A DNA stretch of 64,000 nucleotides from Leeuwenhoekiella aequorea (GTDB lineage Bacteria > Bacteroidota > Bacteroidia > Flavobacteriales > Flavobacteriaceae): NCBI RefSeq assembly GCF_004104375.1, contig NZ_QOVM01000002.1, positions 705,642 to 769,641 on the forward strand, given 5' to 3'. Both the position numbers and the translations under genes were made by a program. Shown piece after piece: positions 27,772-36,068 of the stretch (within the stretch, counting starts at the first letter, position 1; the number at the start of each line of letters is the position of its first letter). The notes under the pieces were generated by a model. It ran no database searches and was not told where the DNA came from. It saw only the letters and a program-made list of their open reading frames with translations.

Positions 27772-29178
27772 TTAAACGTGAAGAGCACGGTCCTCGGTAG
27801 CGGCGAGCGCAGCCTCTTTAACTGCCTCTGCATAAGTAGGGTGTGCATGTGACATACGTGCAATATCCTCGGCACTGGCTCTAAATTCCATTGCGATCAC
27901 CCCTTCTGCAATAAGATCTGCAACACGGGCACCTACCATATGAACGCCTAAAACCTCATCTGTCTTTTTATCTGCAAGAATTTTTACGAACCCATCGATA
28001 TCACCAGAAGCTCTTGAGCGTCCTAATGCACGCATAGGAAATTGGCCAGATTTATATTCAACACCACTTTCTTTAAGTTGTTCTTCCGTTTTACCTACAG
28101 ATGCAACTTCTGGCCACGTATAAACCACGCCAGGAATTAAGTTGTAATCGATATGTGGTTTTTGACCCGCAATTGTTTCAGCTACAAAAACACCTTCTTC
28201 TTCAGCTTTATGAGCAAGCATAGCACCTTTTACAACATCGCCTATTGCATATATGTTAGCTACATTTGTTTGCAAATGATCGTTAACAGCTACTCTGCCA
28301 CGCTCATCTGTATGAACACCAGCCGCATCTAGATTAAGACCATCTGTATACGCTTTACGCCCTACAGAAACTAAAACGTAGTCTCCTTTAAACTCAACTT
28401 CGTTATCTTTTTTATCAGTTGCCGTTACAACAACTTCATCATCATTACGGGTTACACCATTTACTTTATGAGAAACAAAGAATTTAATCCCCTGTTTCTT
28501 CATCACTTTTGTTAACTCTTTACTTTGTGCAGCATCCATTGTAGGTATAATACGATCCATATATTCTACAACACCTACTTCAGAACCTAATCGTTTATAA
28601 ACTTGACCCAGTTCAAGACCTATAACACCGCCGCCTATAACGATCATATGTTTAGGTATTTCTTTAAGTTTTAAAGCCTCGGTAGAAGTTATAACTCGCT
28701 CTTTATCTATATCGATAAATGGTAGGCTGGCTGGCTTACTACCCGTGGCAATTATAATATTCTTTGCTTCGATAGTAATATCGTCACCGTCTGCAACAGC
28801 AATATTAATATGCGTTTTATCTTTAAAACTACCTACACCTTGATAGGTATCAATATCATTCTTGCTCATTAAAAATTCAATCCCTTTTGTAGTTTGATCT
28901 ACAACCGATGCTTTACGGGACATCATTTTCTCTAAATTAATTTTAACCTCTCCTGGTATTTCTATACCGTGCTCCTCAAAATGTTTTATGGCATCTTCAT
29001 AATGATGTGAGGAATCTAATAAGGCTTTAGATGGGATACAACCTACATTAAGGCAAGTACCGCCCATAGTTGCATATTTCTCAATGATTGCTGTTTTAAG
29101 ACCCAACTGGGCGCAGCGAATGGCAGCCACATAACCTCCGGGACCGGAACCAATAACTGCAACGTCGTATGTACTCAT
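27772..29178 (-). CDS. lpdA: dihydrolipoyl dehydrogenase (E3)
   Basis: A 468-residue flavoenzyme of usual length. It has the FAD-binding GSGPGGYVAAI at the N-terminus, the redox-active disulfide GGTCLNVGCIPSK, the NAD site GGGVIGLELGQVY, the second FAD motif IYAIGDVV and the catalytic dyad HAHPTYAE near the C-terminus. It reoxidises lipoyl groups in the pyruvate, 2-oxoglutarate and branched-chain dehydrogenase complexes and the glycine cleavage system. It is monocistronic, so it probably serves several complexes encoded elsewhere. Confidence 0.97.
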   Translation of the reverse strand: MSTYDVAVIGSGPGGYVAAIRCAQLGLKTAIIEKYATMGGTCLNVGCIPSKALLDSSHHYEDAIKHFEEHGIEIPGEVKINLEKMMSRKASVVDQTTKGIEFLMSKNDIDTYQGVGSFKDKTHINIAVADGDDITIEAKNIIIATGSKPASLPFIDIDKERVITSTEALKLKEIPKHMIVIGGGVIGLELGQVYKRLGSEVGVVEYMDRIIPTMDAAQSKELTKVMKKQGIKFFVSHKVNGVTRNDDEVVVTATDKKDNEVEFKGDYVLVSVGRKAYTDGLNLDAAGVHTDERGRVAVNDHLQTNVANIYAIGDVVKGAMLAHKAEEEGVFVAETIAGQKPHIDYNLIPGVVYTWPEVASVGKTEEQLKESGVEYKSGQFPMRALGRSRASGDIDGFVKILADKKTDEVLGVHMVGARVADLIAEGVIAMEFRASAEDIARMSHAHPTYAEAVKEAALAATEDRALHV

Positions 29179-29303
29179 AATTTTGCTTTCTTTTTTAAGA
29201 GGGTTTAAAGGTACGATGTTGAAAAATGTTAACCGAATTATCTTTATGGATTATTTTCAGATAGTTTGTTCACACATTCTGAATATAATACTCAACAAGC
29301 AAA

Positions 29304-31613
29304 CTATTCTACAGTAAATTGACTGGCTTTCATAACACCAGAATTACCATCAGGATTTGTCCCCCATGAGAATGAAAATGATTGTCCGCCTGCATTTTCA
29401 TAATACCAGAAATCAAACTTATGTTTGCCTGCTGAAAGTAAAATTGCAGGAGAGCTTGTAGATTGATTGCTACTATCTACCCAATCATTCAATATTAAAA
29501 CATCATCAATATAAATTCGCGCACCGTCATCTGATGATTGAGTGAATATAAAATTACCAGAATTTTTAACTAAATAAGTCCCTGTGATTTTGACTACAAA
29601 CCCGTCCTCATCAGTAGATGGATTAAATACTGACGAGTAAATCAAATCTCCATTATAATCTCCAGATTTTGAGATTCTGGTATTGGTTTTAAGGTTAATT
29701 AAATCAGGTGAAGCTATACTCGCTATATCATAAGAATAATACTGAACACCTCTAGTTTCTGAAACAGCCGGTAACTGCCAACTCGCATTACCATTTGCAT
29801 CTGAACTTAGGATCTTACCTATTCCCTGAGTACCGTCAACTATTTTCACCTTACCTGCTACGTGTAATTTGGTGGAATTATCTGGTGTCGATGTTCCAAT
29901 CCCTACATAAGCAGCTGTATTTCCTAAAACTATTGCATCGACTCCGTTTGCAATGGCTCCTCTACCAATTGCAGTTGAGCCTACTGAGTTAGTTCTTGCG
30001 TCGGCACCTAATGCAGTAGATTGATAACCATCTGAAATTGTGTTTATACCAATCGCTATTGAATGATCTCTTCTAGCATCTGCAGATGAACCAATAGCTA
30101 CTGCTGCCTGCTTTTGCCCCTTAGCTGAAGAACCTAATGCAATAGAACCACCATCAGAAGCTATTGCTGATGTACCAATTGCGACGGCACTAGTAGCAGT
30201 TGCTTTGGCTTGAAAACCTACTGCTGTTGCATTAGCAGCATTACTTGAAGCTTCTCTACCTAATTGTAGAGAGTTGTCAACTTTAAAACTACCCACTGAC
30301 ATATTATTTACTCTAAAATTAAGTGGTTGTGAGTTTGTCGTACCTAAAAAATCTGTTGCTGCAATAGCGTTCCCTTGTAGTGCCCAATTAGAAGAATTAG
30401 CTCCGGGAACTTGCCAACTCGCATTACCATTAGCATCTGAAGTTAGGATCTTACCTGTTCCCTGAGTACCGTCTGTAATTTTTACTGTTCCTAAAACATC
30501 CAGCTTCGCTATTGGATCAGCTACACCAATACCTACATTCCCTGCGTTATTGATAGTCATTGCTCCCGGATTTGCCGTTTGATTAACTGAGCCCGCACGG
30601 GTGGTGTTAAATACAATTTTTGTAGGTAAACTTCCCGCTGCAGGAGATCCGTCTATAAACATGCGCATACCGCCTACCTCATTGATAGTATTACCATCAT
30701 GTGTTTTAAAAACTACTGATCCTATTTCTTGATTAACATTTAACAGTTTCGGCGCAGCCAAGGTTCCTCCTGTATTATAAAAAATAACATTAGGAGGATT
30801 AGTACTCGCACTTGTAAACTGCATATCGTTGTCACCATCACGTTTTATCTCGATATGTTCAATAGGTTCCATTGTGCCAATACCTACGAAGCCGTTCTCC
30901 CTTATAACCATTCGATCTACAGTTGATAAAGATCCTGACGGTGTGGTCGCAAATTTAATCTTACCAGAACTTGATGTTGACGAAGATGCACCGTCCGCTT
31001 GGAAATAAATTTCTGCGCTCGGATTAAAAGTGTAAGCCGCAGCATTTGTCATCGCTTGACCTCGCAATCCTCCAATACGTGTATCGTTAGGTAAAAGAGC
31101 AGGAGATGCTAGCGTTCCTCGAGCTCTTAATAAATCAAGATCTAGATCATCATCCAAACCATTTATAAATCTCAAAAACAAAACATCCCTAGAGTTTTCT
31201 GTTGTTATGTGTAAAGCTCCTAATGGATTACTAGTCCCTATCCCTACCTGCCCCATGGTGTATAAGTTATCAGTATTTAAAGTAGCTGGTTGTAAGGTTT
31301 CGGCTTTATACCACGGTTCGACCGTACTATTTAATGGTATCCATCCAGTTACTCCAGAGTCCCAGTAATGAAATCCTTTGGAGTATGGAGCAACATCAGC
31401 TATTAAATATATTAATTGTCCGTCAGTTGATCCATTAGCGTTGAGATTTGCAACTCGAGGTATTAAAATACCATCTTTTGCAGAAACTGCTCCTAAATGA
31501 TTAGCTGCTCGTATATCTAAAGATGCCTCTGGCATAGTAGTACCTATTCCTACTTGAGTCCAACCAGAAATAAAACTTAAAAAGAAAGAGAAAGAAAGTA
31601 TTTTTTTTATCAT
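29304..31613 (-). CDS. secreted repeat protein with YadA-like head repeats and C-terminal PA14 domain
   Basis: A 769-residue exported protein (signal peptide about 1-19). VGIG(T)-type repeats start at residues 21, 123, 243, 360 and 570 (for example VGIGTSNPLGALHI), as in tail-fibre-like surface proteins of Bacteroidota. Residues about 460-565 are YadA/hemagglutinin-type head repeats (AVAIGTSA, SIALGSSA, STALGADA, STAIGRGA), which form a left-handed trimeric beta-roll in adhesins. Residues about 622-769 resemble a PA14 carbohydrate-binding domain (SSDDGARIYID, AGKHKFDFWYYENAGG). A 24-residue block is duplicated at about 377-401 and 590-613. There is no membrane-anchor domain or type IX sorting signal that I recognise. 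A surface adhesin role is inferred. Confidence 0.78.
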   Translation of the reverse strand: MIKKILSFSFFLSFISGWTQVGIGTTMPEASLDIRAANHLGAVSAKDGILIPRVANLNANGSTDGQLIYLIADVAPYSKGFHYWDSGVTGWIPLNSTVEPWYKAETLQPATLNTDNLYTMGQVGIGTSNPLGALHITTENSRDVLFLRFINGLDDDLDLDLLRARGTLASPALLPNDTRIGGLRGQAMTNAAAYTFNPSAEIYFQADGASSSTSSSGKIKFATTPSGSLSTVDRMVIRENGFVGIGTMEPIEHIEIKRDGDNDMQFTSASTNPPNVIFYNTGGTLAAPKLLNVNQEIGSVVFKTHDGNTINEVGGMRMFIDGSPAAGSLPTKIVFNTTRAGSVNQTANPGAMTINNAGNVGIGVADPIAKLDVLGTVKITDGTQGTGKILTSDANGNASWQVPGANSSNWALQGNAIAATDFLGTTNSQPLNFRVNNMSVGSFKVDNSLQLGREASSNAANATAVGFQAKATATSAVAIGTSAIASDGGSIALGSSAKGQKQAAVAIGSSADARRDHSIAIGINTISDGYQSTALGADARTNSVGSTAIGRGAIANGVDAIVLGNTAAYVGIGTSTPDNSTKLHVAGKVKIVDGTQGIGKILSSDANGNASWQLPAVSETRGVQYYSYDIASIASPDLINLKTNTRISKSGDYNGDLIYSSVFNPSTDEDGFVVKITGTYLVKNSGNFIFTQSSDDGARIYIDDVLILNDWVDSSNQSTSSPAILLSAGKHKFDFWYYENAGGQSFSFSWGTNPDGNSGVMKASQFTVE

Positions 31614-31729
31614 ACTATTTTAAATCTATGTGTTTATTAATCCTCAATGGTTTACAACTATAAATAGTCATTTTAAACTTGTGCAAATCAACAATATTTT
31701 ACACACATAACCTACTTTATAACCACTTG

Positions 31730-31743
31730 AACGTATATACGTT
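31730..31743. promoter_or_regulatory. 14-bp palindrome between the surface-protein and NhaC genes
   Basis: AACGTATATACGTT is a perfect palindrome in the 295-base divergent intergenic region, 117 bases upstream of the surface-protein ATG and 166 bases upstream of nhaC. Its size suits a dimeric repressor site, but this is inference. Confidence 0.35.
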
Positions 31744-31908
31744 AAGCGCGCTGTAATCGGTTTGTAGGAAAATAGAAATAATATGAAATTTAACATTTCC
31801 TTTAAATGTAATTTTAGTCGATTAATGTCAAGAAATCGGGTGGTATTAATTACAAGTGAGATTTAAGTATAGAATGATTATAATTGTAAATATTTTACAA
31901 TTCACCAT

Positions 31909-33390
31909 ATGAATCAGGATTCAGACCCTAAAAATCAAGAAATAGTTGAAAACCGTGAGCTAAATATTTGGGAGGCTATGATTCCCATAATTGCATTAGT
32001 AGCAATGCTTGCTTTTAATGTTTATATGTTTGGAGATGATGCTTTAAGTGGATCCAATCAATTTATACTTCTTTTAGGTGCTGCAGTTGCTGCAATTGTA
32101 GGGTTGTTAAACAAAACTTCATTTGAGACTATGATGGATGAAGTTGCACAAAATGTAAAATCTACAGCGGGTGCTATTTTAATACTTCTTTTAGTAGGGG
32201 CATTAGCGGGCACTTGGCTGGTAAGTGGCATTATACCCACTATGATTTATTATGGATTACAAATTTTAAATCCGTCCATTTTTCTAGCCGCTTGTGTAGT
32301 AATCTGCGCAATTATTTCTGTTGCTACCGGTAGTAGCTGGACAACTTCTGCAACTGTAGGTATAGCATTAATTGGCATTGCAAATGCCCTCAATATATCA
32401 CTAGGTATGACTGCAGGCGCAATACTTTCCGGAGCTTATTTTGGAGATAAACTTTCTCCCTTAAGCGATACTACAAACCTGGCGCCAGCAATGGCGGGTA
32501 CCGACTTATTTACGCACATACAGTATATGTTATTTACTACGGTGCCCACAATAACCATTACAATTATTGTATTTATAATAATTGGTTTTAATATTGAAAC
32601 AAGTGGAACTGCAGATACTTCAGTGATATTAAATTCTATAGACGATGCTTTTAATATAAGTCCGTGGTTGTTTGTAGTTCCTGCCTTAGTAATACTTCTA
32701 ATTGTTAAGAAAACTCCCCCACTTATAGCACTACTAGCCGGCACTCTGCTGGGCGCCATTGCAGCCTTGATTTTTCAGCCAGATATCGTTGCTAATTTAG
32801 GAGGCAGTGATACACTTTCAGTAAAAAGTGGGTATATGGGAATTATGAATGCAATCACCGTAGATACGGCTATCGAAACTACAAATGAAAATCTTAATGA
32901 CCTTTTTGCAGCAAGCGGAATGGCGGGAATGCTGGGAACGATCTGGCTAATACTATGCGCAATGACTTTTGGTGGGATTATGGATGCCATAGGTGCGCTC
33001 TCTCGAATAAGTAAATTCATGCTTAACCTGTTCGACAGCACGTTTGGTTTGTTTGCTAGTACAGTAGCTACTTGTATTGGTCTTAATGCTACTGCAAGTG
33101 ATCAATATCTTGCAATTGTGGTTCCCGGTAAAATGTATGCTAAAGCATATCGTGATAAAGGTCTTGCTCCAGAAAACCTGAGCAGAACATTAGAAGACAG
33201 TGGTACCGTAACTTCTGTACTAGTCCCCTATAACACCTGTGGTGCCTATCAAAGTGGAGTTCTGGGAGTATCTGTAGCAGATTATTTTGTATATGCCATC
33301 TTTAACTGGTTAAGTCCTTTTATGACTTTAATTTTTGCTGCATTGCGTATAAAAATTAGAATGCTTTCTGAAACAAGTCAATCAAAATAG
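31909..33390 (+). CDS. nhaC: NhaC-family Na+/H+ antiporter
   Basis: A 493-residue inner-membrane protein with about 11-12 hydrophobic segments. The motifs SVATGSSWTTSATVGIA and GAILSGAYFGDKLSPLSDT are those of NhaC antiporters, and the family-typical NATASDQYLAIVVPGKM and EDSGTVTSVLVPYNTCGAY follow in the C-terminal half. It exports sodium in exchange for protons, fitting a marine lifestyle. The gene stands alone, with 295 bases of non-coding DNA upstream and about 230 downstream. Confidence 0.94.
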   Translation: MNQDSDPKNQEIVENRELNIWEAMIPIIALVAMLAFNVYMFGDDALSGSNQFILLLGAAVAAIVGLLNKTSFETMMDEVAQNVKSTAGAILILLLVGALAGTWLVSGIIPTMIYYGLQILNPSIFLAACVVICAIISVATGSSWTTSATVGIALIGIANALNISLGMTAGAILSGAYFGDKLSPLSDTTNLAPAMAGTDLFTHIQYMLFTTVPTITITIIVFIIIGFNIETSGTADTSVILNSIDDAFNISPWLFVVPALVILLIVKKTPPLIALLAGTLLGAIAALIFQPDIVANLGGSDTLSVKSGYMGIMNAITVDTAIETTNENLNDLFAASGMAGMLGTIWLILCAMTFGGIMDAIGALSRISKFMLNLFDSTFGLFASTVATCIGLNATASDQYLAIVVPGKMYAKAYRDKGLAPENLSRTLEDSGTVTSVLVPYNTCGAYQSGVLGVSVADYFVYAIFNWLSPFMTLIFAALRIKIRMLSETSQSK

Positions 33391-33587
33391 TTTAGTAAAT
33401 AAAAGGGTAAAATCTCCAATTAATATTTTCTAAGTGAAGTGCTTATAAGATTGCAAATTTATTAAAAAAGTATTTGAACAATTGCGTTTTATAACCTATT
33501 GACATTGCAGCTATAAAGCCATAGATTATACCTATTCTACTATAACATTATTTATTTCTTTTGAAACAGTATACGATCTAAACGTAC

Positions 33588-33595
33588 TACTTTTG
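33588..33595 (+). promoter_or_regulatory. -7 promoter element (TACTTTTG) of the peroxiredoxin gene
   Basis: TACTTTTG fits TAnnTTTG, 24 bases before the start codon. A TTG at 33561-33563 is 24 bases upstream, a little farther than the usual spacing. Confidence 0.5.
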
Positions 33596-33619
33596 CCGAA
33601 GAATTAAAAAACAATAATA

Positions 33620-34258
33620 ATGACATTAGTAGGAAAAAAATTCCCTAGCATCACAGTAGATGCAATGAACGAAATGGGTGATACGTTCAAATTAAATATT
33701 CTTGAAGAAGCACAAAATCACAATAAGAAAGTTTTGCTTTTTTGGTATCCTAAAGATTTCACATTTGTATGTCCTACAGAATTACACGCATTTCAAGCTG
33801 CATTAGCAGATTTTGAAAAAAGAAACACTATAGTTATTGGTGCTTCTTGCGATACTCCAGAAGTGCATTTTGCATGGTTAAATACCCCTAAAGATAATGG
33901 CGGTATCGAAGGTGTAACTTACCCTATACTTGCAGATACAAATCGCAATCTTGCAAACCGACTAGGAATTCTTGATGTCACTAATGAGCGCTATGATGAA
34001 GAAACTGGCACTCTTTTAGTTGATGGTGATAATGTTACTTACAGAGCTACTTATTTAATTGATGAAGAAGGTACTGTATTTCACGAAGGTGTAAATCATA
34101 TGCCACTAGGTCGTAATGTAAATGAATTTCAACGCCTAATCGATGCTTATACGCACGTGCAAGAAAAAGGTGAAGTATGTCCTGCAAACTGGGAAGAAGG
34201 TAAAGATGCTATGAATGCTAACCGTGATGGTGTTGCATCATATTTAGCAACTAACTAA
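33620..34258 (+). CDS. 2-Cys peroxiredoxin (AhpC/Prx1 type)
   Basis: A 212-residue thiol peroxidase. The peroxidatic Cys is C51 in DFTFVCPTELHAF and the resolving Cys is C187 in GEVCPANW, the typical 2-Cys arrangement. It reduces hydrogen peroxide and organic peroxides in the cytoplasm. No ahpF follows; the next genes encode a thioredoxin and a DUF6952 protein, so thioredoxin may be the reductant. A terminator-like hairpin follows at 34270-34304, so the downstream genes may be partly independent. Confidence 0.95.
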   Translation: MTLVGKKFPSITVDAMNEMGDTFKLNILEEAQNHNKKVLLFWYPKDFTFVCPTELHAFQAALADFEKRNTIVIGASCDTPEVHFAWLNTPKDNGGIEGVTYPILADTNRNLANRLGILDVTNERYDEETGTLLVDGDNVTYRATYLIDEEGTVFHEGVNHMPLGRNVNEFQRLIDAYTHVQEKGEVCPANWEEGKDAMNANRDGVASYLATN

Positions 34259-34269
34259 ATATAAAATTA

Positions 34270-34308
34270 TCCAGACTCTCTCTATTGTAAATTAGGAGTC
34301 TGGATACT
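34270..34308 (+). terminator. terminator or attenuator after the peroxiredoxin gene
   Basis: A perfect 9-bp stem (TCCAGACTC / GAGTCTGGA) with a 17-base loop is followed by TACTATTTT, 12 bases after the stop codon. The large loop and short T-run suggest partial termination. Confidence 0.6.
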
Positions 34309-34357
34309 ATTTTAAAGAAGATATTAATTCTCCACATTGTGGTTAAAATCAAATACT

Positions 34358-34672
34358 ATGTTAAACGAACTTGATCAAGATAATCTTGCAGAAATCGTAA
34401 ATAGCAATGATACAGTAGTTGTTCAATATATGGCCGGCTGGTGTGGAAATTGTAGATTAATGAAGCCTAAATTCAAAAAAATGGCTTCAGAAAATGAAAA
34501 CACAGTATTTCTACTTGTTGATGCTGAAAAATATCCGGAAAGTAGAAAACTGGCGACAGTAGATAACCTTCCTACATTTGCCACTTTTAAGAATGGTGCA
34601 TTTGTAAATCAGGTACAAACAAATAAGCTAGAAATCCTAAAAGAATTAGTAAATGAAGTTACCAGTAATTAA
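34358..34672 (+). CDS. thioredoxin-family protein
   Basis: A 104-residue thioredoxin fold with the active site W-C-G-N-C (C29, C32) in AGWCGNCRLMKPKF; classic thioredoxin has CGPC. The cis-Pro lies in DNLPTFATF. The start chosen is the ATG at 34358; an in-frame TTG seven codons upstream is less likely. Its position after a 2-Cys peroxiredoxin suggests it reduces that enzyme. It overlaps the next gene by 20 bases, which points to translational coupling. Confidence 0.9.
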   Translation: MLNELDQDNLAEIVNSNDTVVVQYMAGWCGNCRLMKPKFKKMASENENTVFLLVDAEKYPESRKLATVDNLPTFATFKNGAFVNQVQTNKLEILKELVNEVTSN

Positions 34673-34901
34673 GCATTTACAGAAAAATAACAGCGCTGAA
34701 GCTTTAGAGCATACCATCGAAGTATTAGAGTCTTTTACAGAACATAGATCTGTAAGTGAACAAGAAATGGATGTTGTAGGTGAGCTTATAACAAATCTGT
34801 GCGGTGCAGTAGAGATGCATCAAATGATCGCAAACGGAATGTCTGAAAAAGATGCTGCTAACGGTTTTGCTCAGAAAGTGTTAGGATCTATAGATAGATA
34901 A
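34653..34901 (+). CDS. DUF6952 family protein
   Basis: An 82-residue, all-helical protein (for example NSAEALEHTIEVLESFTEHR, MHQMIANGMSEKDAANGF) with a single Cys near the middle (LCGAVEMH). I recognise it as the DUF6952 type found beside thioredoxin and peroxiredoxin genes in flavobacteria. It starts inside the thioredoxin gene (20-base overlap), so the two are made together. The role is unknown; a partner in the thioredoxin-peroxiredoxin system is inferred from context. Confidence 0.75.
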   Translation: MKLPVIKHLQKNNSAEALEHTIEVLESFTEHRSVSEQEMDVVGELITNLCGAVEMHQMIANGMSEKDAANGFAQKVLGSIDR

Positions 34902-34920
34902 TTTCTTATCAACAGTTTTA

Positions 34921-34956
34921 AAATCCCTTAATCGTAAATGATAAAGGGATTTTTTG
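34921..34956 (+). terminator. terminator after the DUF6952 gene
   Basis: AAATCCCTT (34921-34929) pairs with AAGGGATTT (34944-34952), followed by a T-run, 20 bases after the stop codon. Confidence 0.75.
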
Positions 34957-35042
34957 GTTTTAGACAATTACGCAAATTAGCATTTGTTTAATTGTTACTC
35001 TATACGCTAATAAGTACATTTACTCAAACATACAAAAGCATT

Positions 35043-35543
35043 ATGGCAACAATAACATTAGGTGGAAACACAACCCATACCCTAGGTGAACTTCCTAAAG
35101 AAGGAACAACAGCTCCCAATTTTCAGCTTGCTACAAAAGATCTACAACACGTATCTTTAGAAGATTTTAAAGGTAAACGCGTTGTGATGAACATCTTTCC
35201 GAGTGTAGATACCGGCGTGTGTGCAGCTTCTATCAGACATTTTAATAAAGACGCTTCAGATCTTGAAGACACAATAGTTTTATGTATATCAAGAGACCTT
35301 CCTTTTGCTCAGGCTCGTTTTTGCGGTGCCGAAGGCTTAGAAAATGTGGTTACTCTATCTGATTTTAAAAATGGCTCTTTCGGTAAAGATTACGGTCTTG
35401 AAATTGAAGATGGTGCGTTTGCAGGATTACATTCTCGCGTGGTTATAGTTTTAAATGAAGATCATAAAATTATATATAGCGAGCAAGTTTCAGAAATAGG
35501 TCAAGAGCCTAACTACGAACTGGCTTTAAACGCGTTAAACTAA
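35043..35543 (+). CDS. tpx: thiol peroxidase, atypical 2-Cys (Tpx)
   Basis: A 166-residue protein started at the ATG at 35043 (MATITLGGNTTHTLG); an upstream in-frame start at 34992 would add 17 unlikely residues. The peroxidatic Cys is C60 (PSVDTGVCAASIRHFN) and the resolving Cys C94 (ARFCGAEG), almost the E. coli positions (61 and 95). It reduces peroxides, especially alkyl peroxides, using thioredoxin. It follows the peroxiredoxin-thioredoxin genes but has a terminator before it, and runs into dgkA with a 3-base gap. Confidence 0.94.
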   Translation: MATITLGGNTTHTLGELPKEGTTAPNFQLATKDLQHVSLEDFKGKRVVMNIFPSVDTGVCAASIRHFNKDASDLEDTIVLCISRDLPFAQARFCGAEGLENVVTLSDFKNGSFGKDYGLEIEDGAFAGLHSRVVIVLNEDHKIIYSEQVSEIGQEPNYELALNALN

Positions 35544-35546
35544 TCA

Positions 35547-35918
35547 ATGAATAACGCAAAAGATAGTTTTATAATAAATCGAATTAAAGCGTTTAGGTAT
35601 GCCTTTAAAGGCGCCTGGCTACTCATAAAAAAGGAACCAAGTATAAAAGTGCAAATGGTTTGCGCAGTGCTGGTCACCATACTTGGTTTTGTATTAGATA
35701 TTTCTACTACAGAGTGGATTCTACAACTACTATCTATAGGTCTGGTATTATCTATTGAAGGTCTTAATACCGCAGTTGAGAAAGTTGCAGATTTTATACA
35801 TCCCGAGTATCACAAAAAAATAGGCGATATTAAGGATGTCGCTGCAGGTGCTGTTACGTTTGCCGCACTCATTGCGGCAATAATTGGTCTTATTATTTAT
35901 ATTCCAAAACTGTTCTAA
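35547..35918 (+). CDS. dgkA: diacylglycerol kinase family protein (DgkA/UdpK type)
   Basis: A 123-residue integral membrane protein with three transmembrane helices (about 35-50, 57-72 and 100-120) and the family signature EGLNTAVEKVADF plus KDVAAGAV. Enzymes of this type phosphorylate diacylglycerol or undecaprenol at the inner membrane. Which lipid is used cannot be told from sequence alone. It follows tpx by 3 bases, so it is probably co-transcribed, although no functional link is evident. Confidence 0.9.
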   Translation: MNNAKDSFIINRIKAFRYAFKGAWLLIKKEPSIKVQMVCAVLVTILGFVLDISTTEWILQLLSIGLVLSIEGLNTAVEKVADFIHPEYHKKIGDIKDVAAGAVTFAALIAAIIGLIIYIPKLF

Positions 35919-35929
35919 AATTTTATCAG

Positions 35930-35958
35930 TTGAGTACCGTTTGATATTTGTATTTTTG
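35930..35958 (+). promoter_or_regulatory. promoter of the ftsK gene group
   Basis: TTG at 35930-35932, an 18-base spacer and TATTTTTG at 35951-35958 match the Bacteroidota -33/-7 consensus. The leader to ftsK would be about 105 bases long. Confidence 0.6.
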
Positions 35959-36068
35959 CCAACCTGTAGATTTTAAAATCAATGCTACATTTGGCAAAAT
36001 ATCTATAACTACAGCATTGCAATCTTAAACTAATAATAAGTTACCGGTACAAATAGTCAACGCTTGGA

